From Pseudomonadota bacterium (GTDB lineage: Bacteria > Pseudomonadota > Gammaproteobacteria > Steroidobacterales > Woeseiaceae): a stretch of 34,959 nucleotides of DNA. Of this stretch, positions 8,300 to 17,249 are shown piece after piece. The notes under the pieces are model-generated. The model was not told where the DNA came from. It ran no database searches and saw only the letters and a list, made by a program, of their open reading frames with translations. Every line of letters starts with the position of its first letter. Within the stretch, counting starts at the first letter, position 1. The DNA lies in NCBI GenBank assembly GCA_022573655.1, contig JACZTO010000021.1, forward strand, positions 1 through 34,959, read 5' to 3'. Made by a program: the position numbers and the translations under genes.

Positions 8300-10456
8300 A
8301 TGGGACTATTCGCGGAACTGCAACGTCGCAACGTTTTTCGTGCGGCGTTGGCTTACCTCATCGCTGCGTGGGTGGTGCTGCAGATCTCGCAGCTGGTGCT
8401 CGAGGCGATTGAGGCCCCCTCGTGGGTGATCAAAGTCTTCTTGCTCGTGTTCGCTCTTGGTCTGCCGCTGACGCTGTTGTTCTCCTGGGCTTATGAAATA
8501 ACGCCCGAAGGGATCAAGCGCGAGAAGGACGTCGACCGTTCGCAGTCGGTAACCCGCGAGACCGGCAAGAAACTGGACCAGGTAACGATCGCTTTGGTTG
8601 TCGCCCTGCTGCTTTTCGTGGCGGCTGATCGAATGTTCTTTGATTCAGCTGTGCAAACGACTCCCGAAACCAGTCCCCTGTCTACTGTTGATGCAGGAAA
8701 GTCCATCGCCGTGCTGGCATTCGAGGACCTGTCGCCCGAGGGTGACCAGGAATATTTTGCCGATGGCCTGTCCGAGGAGCTACTCAATGTCCTGGCGCAG
8801 ATCCCGGGTTTGCAGGTCGCGGGACGGACTTCATCGTTTGCGTTCAAGGGACAGAACAGAGACTTGCGCGAGATCGGTGAAATTCTGAATGTCACACACA
8901 TTCTTGAAGGTTCGGTGCGCAAGGCCGGCAATCGCATTCGCGTCACGGCGCAGCTCATCAACGCGACGACCGGCTTTCACATGTACTCGGAATCCTACGA
9001 CAGGGAACTTACAGATATATTCGCAGTGCAGGACGAGATCGCAGCGGCAATCAGCAGCGCGCTGCGAACGGAACTGGTTGCCACCAAGGTCCAGGAGACG
9101 AGTGAAACGTCAATCGAAGCATACGATTTGTACCTGGTCGCACGGCAAAAAATTTACAGTCGCGACAAAGAAGAAATGCTTGAGGCATTGCGGTTGCTCG
9201 ATAAGGCACTGGACATCGACGGTAAATACGCACCTGCACTCGTACAAAAGGCCCTGGTGATGATTCTGCTGTCCGACGGCATCGGCTCCTATGGCGACAT
9301 TCCTGAGGCCGAAGCAGTCGCAATCGCACGCCCCCTCATTGACAAAGCGATCGCGCTTGCTGACACCCTGGCAGAAGCGCACGCGGTATCGGGTTTGATA
9401 ATGGAGTCAGAGGGGACCACAACTCGAGACCAGATCAATGCCGCTTATGAATACGCGTTGACTCTGAATCCGAATCTCAACAATACACGCCTCTGGCTGG
9501 CGAATAACTACGCTTATGCTGGTCGGAACGATGAATCACGCTCATTAATGGAATCGATCGTGGAACGCGATCCAATGTATGGTCCGGCGTTCAACAATCT
9601 GACCGATGAATACCTACGTACACGAGATTTTGATCTCGCAAATTCGCTAATTGGCCGCGTTGAGAGAATTGCCGGAGAATCGACGAACGTCCACCAAGCA
9701 TGGGGAACCGTCGCTGTAGAACAGGGTGAGACTGCCCGCGCTATCAGGCATCTCCGGCGAGTCTACGAGGAAAATCCGTCGCGTAGCATTAGCTCATTCT
9801 GGTACTCGTTTGCGCTAAGTCAGATCGGCGAATTCGAAACCATCGTCGAGACAGGCCGCCCCGTATGGAAGATAACTGCACTTGGCGTCCTTCGACGAAA
9901 TGACGAGGCAAGCACATTGGTGGACACGCTTTCACCGGTGATTGATTTTAACTTCGTTTTGAATACGGCACTCTACTATCACATGAACGCCGGGGCCTAT
10001 GAAGACGCCGTTGCCTACGCGGAACACCATTTCGACAATCTCGACGCGCTATTGAATCATTTTGACAGGCCGGATGGCTCACAAAGCGATTTCATGGCGC
10101 CGTTGGCATTCTCCTATCTACAGATCGGCAAAGAAAAGGAATTCGAACAATTGACACAAGCCAGGGCAGAATCATTACGGCGTCAACGATCCGCCGGCGG
10201 CAACAACACCTTGCTGTGGTATAGCGAGGCGGAGCTAGCTGCATTGACAGGAACAGACGAGGAGGTTCTTCGGCGCGTACGGAAAATCGTCGATAACAAT
10301 GCTGTTGGCGTACTGTATTTTGACTCGCCCATCTTCGAGCGCATGAAAGAAAATTCGGAATTTCAGAAACTCGGGGCGATACTCGAAAAGCGAGCTAACG
10401 ATGAACGCGCCAAGCTGGGGCTAGAGCCGTACCAGGCAATTGCAGAGACAACTTAG
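8300..10456 (+). CDS. Three-TM TolB-like/TPR membrane protein (first paralogue)
   Basis: 718 aa. It starts with the family's conserved amphipathic leader LFAELQRRNVFR, then TM helices at ~13-35, 42-64 and 94-110, with WAYEITPEGIKREKDVDRSQS between the second and third. Residues ~134-260 form a TolB N-terminal/FlgO-like domain (SIAVLAFEDLS, YFADGLSEELLNVL, ILEGSVRKAGN, IRVTAQLINA). The remainder is TPR-rich helical sequence (LDKALDIDGKYAPALVQKAL region and others). Likely an inner-membrane protein whose TPR part binds a partner; no catalytic domain is seen. The start has only a weak purine-rich ribosome site. It shares its N-terminal build with the gene at 13757 and lies 18 bases before the DUF3014 gene. 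Confidence 0.8.
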   Translation: MGLFAELQRRNVFRAALAYLIAAWVVLQISQLVLEAIEAPSWVIKVFLLVFALGLPLTLLFSWAYEITPEGIKREKDVDRSQSVTRETGKKLDQVTIALVVALLLFVAADRMFFDSAVQTTPETSPLSTVDAGKSIAVLAFEDLSPEGDQEYFADGLSEELLNVLAQIPGLQVAGRTSSFAFKGQNRDLREIGEILNVTHILEGSVRKAGNRIRVTAQLINATTGFHMYSESYDRELTDIFAVQDEIAAAISSALRTELVATKVQETSETSIEAYDLYLVARQKIYSRDKEEMLEALRLLDKALDIDGKYAPALVQKALVMILLSDGIGSYGDIPEAEAVAIARPLIDKAIALADTLAEAHAVSGLIMESEGTTTRDQINAAYEYALTLNPNLNNTRLWLANNYAYAGRNDESRSLMESIVERDPMYGPAFNNLTDEYLRTRDFDLANSLIGRVERIAGESTNVHQAWGTVAVEQGETARAIRHLRRVYEENPSRSISSFWYSFALSQIGEFETIVETGRPVWKITALGVLRRNDEASTLVDTLSPVIDFNFVLNTALYYHMNAGAYEDAVAYAEHHFDNLDALLNHFDRPDGSQSDFMAPLAFSYLQIGKEKEFEQLTQARAESLRRQRSAGGNNTLLWYSEAELAALTGTDEEVLRRVRKIVDNNAVGVLYFDSPIFERMKENSEFQKLGAILEKRANDERAKLGLEPYQAIAETT

Positions 10457-10473
10457 CGAGTTAGGAAATTACT

Positions 10474-11274
10474 GTGAATGACCCCGATGTGAAACTGCTG
10501 GTTTTTATCGTGCTGACCATCGGCCTGATTGGCGCATTCATGTTTTTCTGGGACGACATTCGTCCGTCAGCCGACACGCCTGTTGTTATGCATCACGAGC
10601 CGGAAGTCGAAGAGCAAGCCACTTCTGGCGAGCCTGACCATCCGATTGAACCGTTGACCTCATCAGGGCCCAGCAACAAAGAACTCGTGCCGTTACCGCC
10701 GCTTGATGACAGTGACGCATACTTCCTGCTCGCACTGACCGACATCTTCGGCGTCGACGTCGGCCGATTACTCGTAAACGAGGCGCTAGTCGACAAATTC
10801 GTGGCCACGGTGGACAACCTGACTCGCAGCCATGTGTCGGAGAAAATCCGACCCGTCGGCCGACTCCCGGATGCATTTGTCGTGGACACATCGGGCGGCA
10901 TAGGACAGCTCTACCTGAGCTCCGAAAACTATGGCCGATATGACTTGCTTGTAGACCTGATCGCCAGCAGCGACCTCGAAGTTGTCGCCGAAATGTACCG
11001 CCGCTTTTATCCGTTGTTCCAAAAATCCTATGAGCGACTCGGCTATCCAAACACATACTTCAACGACCGTGTTGTCGAGGTCATCGATCATTTGTTGCTG
11101 ACGCCGGAGCCTGAGGAGCCTGTCGGTCTGTCGCGACCGCACGTGCTCTACGAATTTGCTGACGCGGACCTCGAAGCGTTGTCCAGTGGCCAGAAGCTCC
11201 TGCTGAGAATGGGCGGCGAACACACCGCGAGAATCAAAAAGGTCCTGCAGGATCTGCGGGCGCTTATCGCATAA
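10474..11274 (+). CDS. DUF3014 domain protein, single-pass membrane protein
   Basis: 266 aa. One TM helix at ~8-26 is followed by a disordered acidic/Pro-rich linker to ~70. Then comes the DUF3014 core: PLPPLDDSDAYFLLAL near 73-88, GRLLVNEALVDKFVATVDNL, and YRRFYPLFQKSYERLGYP with the DRVVEVIDHLL helix, ending in a helical tail. The function of this family is unknown; topology predicts a periplasmic domain. The start is GTG at 10474 with AGGAAAT seven bases upstream. It sits 18 bases after the TolB/TPR gene and 12 before the DUF6498 gene, so it is probably co-transcribed with both. Confidence 0.85.
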   Translation: MNDPDVKLLVFIVLTIGLIGAFMFFWDDIRPSADTPVVMHHEPEVEEQATSGEPDHPIEPLTSSGPSNKELVPLPPLDDSDAYFLLALTDIFGVDVGRLLVNEALVDKFVATVDNLTRSHVSEKIRPVGRLPDAFVVDTSGGIGQLYLSSENYGRYDLLVDLIASSDLEVVAEMYRRFYPLFQKSYERLGYPNTYFNDRVVEVIDHLLLTPEPEEPVGLSRPHVLYEFADADLEALSSGQKLLLRMGGEHTARIKKVLQDLRALIA

Positions 11275-11286
11275 GACTATTGGCTT

Positions 11287-11970
11287 ATGAAGCAACGCCC
11301 TTCGGCCTTTGTATTAATCCTGGCGAACCTGATCCCGGTGGCAGGTGTTCTGCTGTTTGATTGGAATGTGGCAACGATATTAGTGCTCTATTGGGCTGAG
11401 AGTGTGGTAATCGGGATTCTGAACGTACTTCGAATGATCTGCTGCCAGAGCGACAACATTTTACAAGGACTCCCGCTGCCTGGCGGTCAATCGCTACCCA
11501 AAGAAGTCAGCACGGCAATGACCCAAGGTATGCCAAGAGTTTCCGTGAACAGCATCAAATTTTTCCTGGTGCCCTTTTTTACGGTGCATTACGGCGGGTT
11601 TTGTTTCGGTCACCTGTCACTATTGCTTGTCTTCTCCTCGGGCGGACTCGCACCGCTGGGCATCGCGTCGTCGACGCTCGACCCGTGGGAGCCTTCGTTT
11701 CTGATTGCCGTCGCCGCGATCTTTTTCAGTCACCTGCTATCTTTTTTCACAAACTATATTGGCAACGATGAGTACAAGCGGGCAAGTCTGATTCTGCTGA
11801 TGTTCAGGCCCTATGGTCGAATCATCACCATGCAATTTGCGATTTTGTTCGGAGCGGCGTTCGTGATGTTCCTCGGCAGTCCATTGCCAATGCTGTTGAT
11901 CCTGATCGCTGTCAAAATCGTCATGGACCTGCGCTTGCATGGCAAAGAGCGCGTGAAATTCTTACTTTAG
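11287..11970 (+). CDS. DUF6498 family polytopic membrane protein
   Basis: 227 aa, strongly hydrophobic, with about six predicted TM segments (around 8-24, 27-48, 92-115, 127-160, 175-195 and 198-215). The LYWAESVVIGILNVLRM stretch near 34-50, a mid-protein FFTVHYGGFCFGH and the DLRLHGKER tail are features I associate with DUF6498. Function unknown; probably inner membrane. Its last four bases overlap the 3' end of mtgA on the other strand, so the two transcripts converge without a spacer or terminator. Confidence 0.75.
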   Translation: MKQRPSAFVLILANLIPVAGVLLFDWNVATILVLYWAESVVIGILNVLRMICCQSDNILQGLPLPGGQSLPKEVSTAMTQGMPRVSVNSIKFFLVPFFTVHYGGFCFGHLSLLLVFSSGGLAPLGIASSTLDPWEPSFLIAVAAIFFSHLLSFFTNYIGNDEYKRASLILLMFRPYGRIITMQFAILFGAAFVMFLGSPLPMLLILIAVKIVMDLRLHGKERVKFLL

Positions 11971-12695
11971 AAGTAACGCCGAATCTTTTTTACACGATTT
12001 TGAAACGATCGCGTGCGTGTCTTCGGGTTGTTCCTGGTTGGCGACGGCAATGTCGCCGCCAGCTCTACTGCCTGGCTGCTTGTAAGAGCGGATGCCGGTA
12101 TGCCCCAGTAATAACGCGCGGCGGCGTCGACACCGTACAGGCCCCTGCCGAACTCCGCGACGTTGAGATATTGTTCGAGGATGCGCTCCTTGGAGAGATT
12201 TCTTTCCATCCCAATGGTCAGAACCAACTCATGCCACTTGCGTAACGGATTCCGTGACGGGCTCAGGAAGATATTCTTGACGGTCTGCTGGGAGATGGTA
12301 CTGGCGCCATAAATCAGTTTCTTTTGGGACAGGTTGTATTCCATGGCGTCCTTTAGCGCTTCAATATCGACTCCTTCATGTTCATAAAAACGCGCGTCTT
12401 CGGCAACGATGACTGCGCGTACGACGCTGTGCGGAATCGTCGCTATCGGCACCGGATTCCAGCGCAGTCGTGGCCAGTCTGCGTGACGATGCTGCTCGAA
12501 CTCGTAACTGCGAATAAAACTGGAACGCTGCACCGGCCCTTCCGAGTACAGCTCCCAGTCCGGCCATATTCCAATTAGATAACCGATATCCATCATGACC
12601 AGAACGGGCAAAAGACGCCAAGACCAGCGCAGGATGCTCGTGATGATTGGCACACGAAACAACGAGCCGATTTTCCTGAGGAACTTGGAAGCCAT
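11967..12695 (-). CDS. mtgA: Monofunctional biosynthetic peptidoglycan glycosyltransferase
   Basis: 242 aa, glycosyltransferase family 51 without a transpeptidase domain, the usual MtgA size. One N-terminal TM anchor at ~24-44. It polymerises lipid II into glycan strands at the outer face of the inner membrane. The five GT51 motifs are visible: E99-D-A-R-F-Y-E-H-E-G108 (first catalytic Glu), G130-A-S-T-I-S-Q-Q137, R152-K-W-H-E156, the K169-to-N178 ILEQYLN block with E174, and the following VAEFGRGLYG. Ser at 135 replaces the more usual Thr. Start ATG at 12695. The gene is convergent with DUF6498 and divergent from the predicted barrel protein at 12786. Confidence 0.93.
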   Translation of the reverse strand: MASKFLRKIGSLFRVPIITSILRWSWRLLPVLVMMDIGYLIGIWPDWELYSEGPVQRSSFIRSYEFEQHRHADWPRLRWNPVPIATIPHSVVRAVIVAEDARFYEHEGVDIEALKDAMEYNLSQKKLIYGASTISQQTVKNIFLSPSRNPLRKWHELVLTIGMERNLSKERILEQYLNVAEFGRGLYGVDAAARYYWGIPASALTSSQAVELAATLPSPTRNNPKTRTRSFQNRVKKIRRYF

Positions 12696-12785
12696 TGGCA
12701 GAGATATTAATGTAATGGCATACAGATTTTCTAGCGCCTGGTGCTCATTTCGTCGGTATCATGTGTCCTCTATGTGGGGTTCGCC

Positions 12786-13667
12786 ATGCTGGTTCGCTAT
12801 TACCTTTCCTGCATTTGCCTGCTTCTAGCTTCTATCACGGAATGCATGGCCGCTGTTGATATTTGCCAGGATCCGGCGACCTATTCGCATCTTTCGATTG
12901 GTTTTCATAACCACAGCAAGTCCACTATCGAGCGGAACCTCGGTGAGACCGACCAGGAAAATGTCTATTTCGATCTGACGATCAATTCCGCCGACGACAA
13001 ACCGATGTTCAGTGCGGGACATCGATACACCGTTTTCAACGTCGCCGGCCTCGAGCCCGAGACAAACGGCCATCTACATACCACGTTCGTTGCTTTTCAC
13101 AGGCTGAGTCAAACAGATCAACGCAGCTTGCGTTTCAGCATTGCGCCCGCGTTTTCCGCTTCATCCAATGTCGCGAGACATCGTGAGTTCTCAGCCGATG
13201 CCCTGCAATTATTGGCAGCAGTCGTTTGGGGCAGGCGCTTATCGGATCGGGTGCGATTACGCTACGGTATCTGTGGCGATCATCGCTTCGGCAGATATCG
13301 AATTTATCCATTGCTCAGCATGCACTGGAAACCACACCCCGATTGGACCGTTGAGGTTGGATTTCCCATTGTGCAGCTGGCCTACCGAGTATCCGCTCAG
13401 TTTACATCGAATATTCGCATCCGCCCTGATGGCAATGAGTGGTACGTCCTGGATAAGACCCTTACGAATCATTCCCAATTTGTGTACGAGGCATACGCGC
13501 TCGAATGGACATTCGACTGGCAGGTGCACCCAAACTTTGTTGTTTCGGCCAGTATTGGCCGGCAGATGCATAATCGCTATGAGATGACATTGCTCGATGG
13601 AAGTCGGGTACGTCTCAGCAGTGACGCGGCCACTCGAATCGGGGCAGCTTTGGAATGGCGTTTTTGA
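12786..13667 (+). CDS. Predicted outer-membrane beta-barrel protein of unknown function
   Basis: 293 aa from the ATG at 12786. An upstream in-frame GTG (12741) would add residues that spoil the signal peptide; the chosen ATG has GGGG seven bases upstream. The first ~22 residues look like a signal peptide (hydrophobic, ending CMAA). The mature protein consists of alternating strand-like segments (RLRYGICGDHRFG, YRIYPLLSMHWKP, WTVEVGFPIVQLAYRVSAQF, FVVSASIGRQM) and ends in ALEWRF with terminal Phe. It may belong to DUF6268-like barrels, but I am not sure. The codon pattern resembles its neighbours. A CCGTGA/TCACGG inverted repeat (13682-13707) follows and could be a weak terminator. Confidence 0.65.
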   Translation: MLVRYYLSCICLLLASITECMAAVDICQDPATYSHLSIGFHNHSKSTIERNLGETDQENVYFDLTINSADDKPMFSAGHRYTVFNVAGLEPETNGHLHTTFVAFHRLSQTDQRSLRFSIAPAFSASSNVARHREFSADALQLLAAVVWGRRLSDRVRLRYGICGDHRFGRYRIYPLLSMHWKPHPDWTVEVGFPIVQLAYRVSAQFTSNIRIRPDGNEWYVLDKTLTNHSQFVYEAYALEWTFDWQVHPNFVVSASIGRQMHNRYEMTLLDGSRVRLSSDAATRIGAALEWRF

Positions 13668-13756
13668 TGATGCGACTGAGCCCGTGAGTTGAGACGAGGT
13701 TTCACGGCCGTTTGTCGCTATACTATGCGCTTTCCAGCGGAACACAATGAGAAGAA

Positions 13757-15607
13757 ATGTCCCTATTCGCTGAACTGCAACGACGCAACGTAGTCCGTGT
13801 GGGCCTAGCCTACACCGTCATTGGCTGGTTTCTTGCTCAAATCGCTGAATTCGCGTTCGAGAATTTCGGCGCCCCCGAATGGGTACTTAAAACCGTTGTG
13901 GTTGTGTTGCTTCTCGGCCTGCCACTCGCCCTGTTTTTCGCCTGGGCCTACGAAATCACACCCGAAGGCGTTAAACGTGAAGAGGACGTCGATCGCTCAC
14001 AGTCGATAACCAACGTGACCGGGCGCAAGCTGGATTTCGTTATTATTGGCGCGCTCGTCCTCGCGGTGGGCTATTTTCTCTGGGAGCGACAGACGAATGT
14101 CGAGCCTGTGGCTGAGCCAGAGGAGGCAACGCTCGTAGAAGCCGAGGACGTTGAGGTCAGCGGCCCGGATGAGCGCTCAATCGCAGTTTTGCCCTTCATT
14201 AATATGTCGTCGGACCAGGAACAGGAATGGTTTTCCGACGGCCTGACCGAAGAAATATTGAACGCGCTTGCCCGGACGCCCGATCTGCTTGTAGCGGCGC
14301 GCACCTCATCATTCAAGTTCAAAGGGTCGGGCGAAGATGCTCCGACGATTGCCAGGGCCCTGGGCGTTGCACACGTGCTCGAAGGCTCGGTAAGACGCGA
14401 TCGCAACCGTCTTCGCGTGACTGCACAGCTGATTCGCGCAAGTGACGGTTTCCACCTCTGGTCGGAAAACTATGATCGCAGCCCGGATGACGTTATTGCC
14501 CTTCAGGAGGAGGTCGCGATTAAAATCGCCACAGCACTGAAGACGGCGATGGATCCGGAGGCACTGGCGAGGATGGTATCGTCGGGAACCCGCTCGGTGC
14601 CTGCGTTCAATGCCTATCTTCAAGGGCTGGCCTTTGGTGTCAGTACGTTGTCAACCGGTGACATCTATACTTTCCTGAGTGCCCGCGACTCATTTGAAAA
14701 AGCCATCGAACTGGACCCGCAGTTTGCCCTGGCCTATTGGGAGTTGGCGAATTTCTGGGAGGTACAACTGCAAACGACCAATATCGTGGCCGGCATCGTC
14801 GAATTACCAAAAGAAGAAATGGCCCTGCGGTTTAACGATGCAATCGAAAAAGCGATCAAGTATGAGCAAGAACCTGTTGGCAAACTTCGCGCCCGGGTAC
14901 TGCAAGCGGTCCAAAGAATGCGACTTGTGCAGGCACTGCGCCTTAATACCGAATACTTGCGGCAGCGACCCAACGATCGAACAGCACAGGCGACGCAACT
15001 GGATCTGCTCGCCGATCTGAACGAAGATGATGAGCTTGCCGCGGCAATTGTGGATTATCAGGAACGTGATGGCTACGACTTCCTCGTCGTTAATAACTCG
15101 ATCACGTATTCACTCATCGGCGACGACAAACCCTTTATTCGTGAATTCGCGAAAGCTGCGCTGGACCGGGTAGGCGACAGCCCGTTCATAATATACCAGT
15201 CACACCGTGCATTACTGTGGGCTGGCGACATTGATGGTGCGGCCCAGCTTTTGCGTATTATTCGGTCCGGCGACTTACCGGAGTCAACGCGCCTACTCGC
15301 GACATTGCGACAGACCTGTGCTGAAAACCGGCTTTCTGACGCGAAACGCATTTACGATAAGTTCGCTTCAAGTTATTGGGACGATGTTTCGCTCAAGTGG
15401 ATAAGCCAGCGCATCATGAGCCAGGATGATGCCGCAATCGAAACATTGCTTGAGCTCGATACAGCAGGCGACGTTGTGGCATTGGGAGACTTTGTCTCCT
15501 ACGCATACTTCGATGCCAGGCCGTTTCCGAATTTGATGGCGACGCTGGAAGAACAAGGCGTTGAGCCGCGCGAACCGCGGGAAATGCCCTACCGATGTAT
15601 ACTCTGA
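13757..15607 (+). CDS. Three-TM TolB-like/TPR membrane protein (second paralogue)
   Basis: 616 aa. It has the same architecture as the protein at 8300: LFAELQRRNVVR leader, TM helices ~13-35, 44-64 and 93-109 with WAYEITPEGVKREEDVDRSQS between the second and third, an acidic linker (~112-139), then the TolB N-terminal/FlgO-like domain ~140-262 (SIAVLPFINMS, WFSDGLTEEILNAL, VLEGSVRRDRN, LRVTAQLIRA). TPR-like repeats run from ~280 to 600. The TPR halves of the two paralogues look diverged while their first ~260 residues are close, suggesting a conserved membrane/TolB module with different ligand parts. The start follows AGAAGAA. A TATACT hexamer (13719-13724) is a possible -10 but lacks a spaced -35. 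Confidence 0.82.
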   Translation: MSLFAELQRRNVVRVGLAYTVIGWFLAQIAEFAFENFGAPEWVLKTVVVVLLLGLPLALFFAWAYEITPEGVKREEDVDRSQSITNVTGRKLDFVIIGALVLAVGYFLWERQTNVEPVAEPEEATLVEAEDVEVSGPDERSIAVLPFINMSSDQEQEWFSDGLTEEILNALARTPDLLVAARTSSFKFKGSGEDAPTIARALGVAHVLEGSVRRDRNRLRVTAQLIRASDGFHLWSENYDRSPDDVIALQEEVAIKIATALKTAMDPEALARMVSSGTRSVPAFNAYLQGLAFGVSTLSTGDIYTFLSARDSFEKAIELDPQFALAYWELANFWEVQLQTTNIVAGIVELPKEEMALRFNDAIEKAIKYEQEPVGKLRARVLQAVQRMRLVQALRLNTEYLRQRPNDRTAQATQLDLLADLNEDDELAAAIVDYQERDGYDFLVVNNSITYSLIGDDKPFIREFAKAALDRVGDSPFIIYQSHRALLWAGDIDGAAQLLRIIRSGDLPESTRLLATLRQTCAENRLSDAKRIYDKFASSYWDDVSLKWISQRIMSQDDAAIETLLELDTAGDVVALGDFVSYAYFDARPFPNLMATLEEQGVEPREPREMPYRCIL

Positions 15608-15614
15608 AAAACCA

Positions 15615-16070
15615 ATGTTGAAATATAGCCTTCTGGGTGTCCTGTTAGTCGCAATCACAGTAATCATTCACGCCGTCGGCACTACTGTGTGGTTGCGCCG
15701 CCTTAGTCGTCGCTTTGCCAACGTGGCTAACCTGCATCGCCCGTCGCAGTCGTTACGAATCCTGATAGGCACCATCGTCGTCCTGACGATATTGCACACA
15801 CTGCAAATTATGGTTTGGGCGTTAGCCTACTTGTATTTTTTGCCTGACAATGTTCTCGACTCGTTTGAAGAGGCAACCTACTTTTCGTTCGTGACATTTA
15901 CGACGCTGGGCTATGGCGACATTACGCTTGCTGGCGGATGGCGAATAATCAGTGGTATTGAGGCGCTCAACGGTGTCTTACTCCTCGGCTGGTCGACAGC
16001 CCTGCTGTTTACCTTAGTCCAGCGAACATGGAAGGACATGCTGCGGCAGGACGCAAGTAACAATAAATAA
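15615..16070 (+). CDS. Small two-pore-helix-type potassium channel protein (Ion_trans_2)
   Basis: 151 aa from the ATG at 15615. The frame opens earlier inside the TPR gene only through a TTG, which would precede the natural N-terminal membrane helix. Hydrophobic helices lie at ~3-22, 48-76 and 112-136. Between the last two is a re-entrant pore loop, FVTFTTLGYGDIT, with the K+ selectivity filter TLGYGD at 97-102. No RCK/TrkA-N regulatory domain is present, so this is a minimal pore protein likely acting as a tetramer in the inner membrane. It begins seven bases after the TPR gene and ends 13 bases before the AI-2E family permease, indicating an operon. Confidence 0.85.
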   Translation: MLKYSLLGVLLVAITVIIHAVGTTVWLRRLSRRFANVANLHRPSQSLRILIGTIVVLTILHTLQIMVWALAYLYFLPDNVLDSFEEATYFSFVTFTTLGYGDITLAGGWRIISGIEALNGVLLLGWSTALLFTLVQRTWKDMLRQDASNNK

Positions 16071-16083
16071 ATAAGGTAGCAAC

Positions 16084-17181
16084 ATGACAAGTGCAGACAG
16101 TTCATCGGCCGACCCGAAATTCCTTGCCAATGCGATGGCATCATTTATTCAGATAAGTGCGGTAGTCTTTCTCGTTGCGTGGTGTTTTACGATTATGTCG
16201 CCGTTCCTCACCATAGCGGTGTGGGGTCTGATTATCAGCGTTGCAGTCTATCCTGCCCATGTCCGCCTCACGCGGCGTCTAGGCGACCGCGAAAAATTGT
16301 CAGCAACGATCCTAATTCTTACAGGACTTGCGATTCTCGTAGTTCCCGCCTGGATGGTCGCCGAATCTTCGATCGGTGCGCTCAAGCATCTGTCGGCCGC
16401 GCTTGAAGGCGGTAGTCTCAGCATCCCACCACCAGCAGACTCGGTCGCGGACTGGCCACTGATCGGCGACCAGGTCTTCAATGTCTGGGCTGGTGCGGCC
16501 ACCAATCTCGAATCGACGCTGAATAAATTTGCACCCGAGATCAAGGACATGGGTCGCTCCGCCGTATCGTTCACCGGCACCGCCCTTGTCACCGTTGTGC
16601 AAATTGTGTTTTCAATAATTATTGGCGGCGCCCTGCTTACCTCGGCCGCAGGCGGTTATCAGGTCAGCCGCAATATCGGCGCAAGCCTCGCAGGCGTTGA
16701 ACGCGGACACGCCCTCACGGATCTTACGATTGTCACCGTCCGCAGCGTTGTAAAAGGTGTGTTGGGTGTTGCTGTCATCCAGATGCTGGCGGCCGCCATT
16801 GGTCTTGTTGCAATCGGCGTTCCGGCTGCCGGGCTGTGGGCGGGTGTCGTCCTGGTATTGGCTATCATCCAACTACCGCCCATACTCATTCTTGGCCCGA
16901 TCGCCGTCTGGGTGTTCTCGGTAGCCGATCCAGTGCCGGCAACCATTTTTCTGGTCTATTCGATCATCGTAAGTCTTAGCGATGCGTTCCTGAAGCCGAT
17001 GCTGCTGGGGCGCGGCGTTGAGGTGCCGATGCTGGTTATCCTGCTGGGTGCCATCGGCGGCGCAATCACCCAGGGAATCATTGGTCTGTTCATTGGCCCC
17101 GTAATTTTGTCACTGGGTTACCAGATCTTTGTAGCATGGATGGTGCCTGATGAGCCCCAAGCTGCGATTGAAGAAGACTGA
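16084..17181 (+). CDS. AI-2E family (PerM/YdiK-like) permease
   Basis: 365 aa, about seven to eight TM helices. The pattern fits the AI-2E transporter family: two early helices (FLVAWCFTIMSPFLTIAVWGL), a third after the SATIL segment, an extracytoplasmic helical part (~100-165), then a closely packed C-terminal membrane block. That block includes GVPAAGLWAGVVLVLAIIQLP, the SLSDAFLKPMLLGRG loop and LILGAIGGAITQGIIGLFIGP. Family members export quorum signals, Na+(H+) or other solutes; the substrate here cannot be read. It is the last gene of the operon with the TPR protein and the K+ channel, and a perfect hairpin follows. Confidence 0.85.
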   Translation: MTSADSSSADPKFLANAMASFIQISAVVFLVAWCFTIMSPFLTIAVWGLIISVAVYPAHVRLTRRLGDREKLSATILILTGLAILVVPAWMVAESSIGALKHLSAALEGGSLSIPPPADSVADWPLIGDQVFNVWAGAATNLESTLNKFAPEIKDMGRSAVSFTGTALVTVVQIVFSIIIGGALLTSAAGGYQVSRNIGASLAGVERGHALTDLTIVTVRSVVKGVLGVAVIQMLAAAIGLVAIGVPAAGLWAGVVLVLAIIQLPPILILGPIAVWVFSVADPVPATIFLVYSIIVSLSDAFLKPMLLGRGVEVPMLVILLGAIGGAITQGIIGLFIGPVILSLGYQIFVAWMVPDEPQAAIEED

Positions 17182-17214
17182 CGATAAATCTCCGTCACTT
17201 CCCATCATCGCCGT

Positions 17215-17249
17215 TGATGCGTTCCGACCACGGAACGACTGAAGCATCA
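17215..17249. terminator. Hairpin between convergent genes
   Basis: CGTTCCG (17220-17226) and CGGAACG (17231-17237) form a perfect seven-base stem with an ACCA loop. A second pairing TGATGC/GCATCA (17215-17220 and 17244-17249) flanks it. It lies between the convergent ends of the AI-2E family permease gene and the metalloprotease gene. No T-run is present on either strand, so termination efficiency is uncertain. Confidence 0.45.

Noticed and set aside
10786-11295. Minus-strand ORF of 169 codons opposite the DUF3014 gene
   Set aside because: Shadow of a recognised family in an operon with tight spacing.
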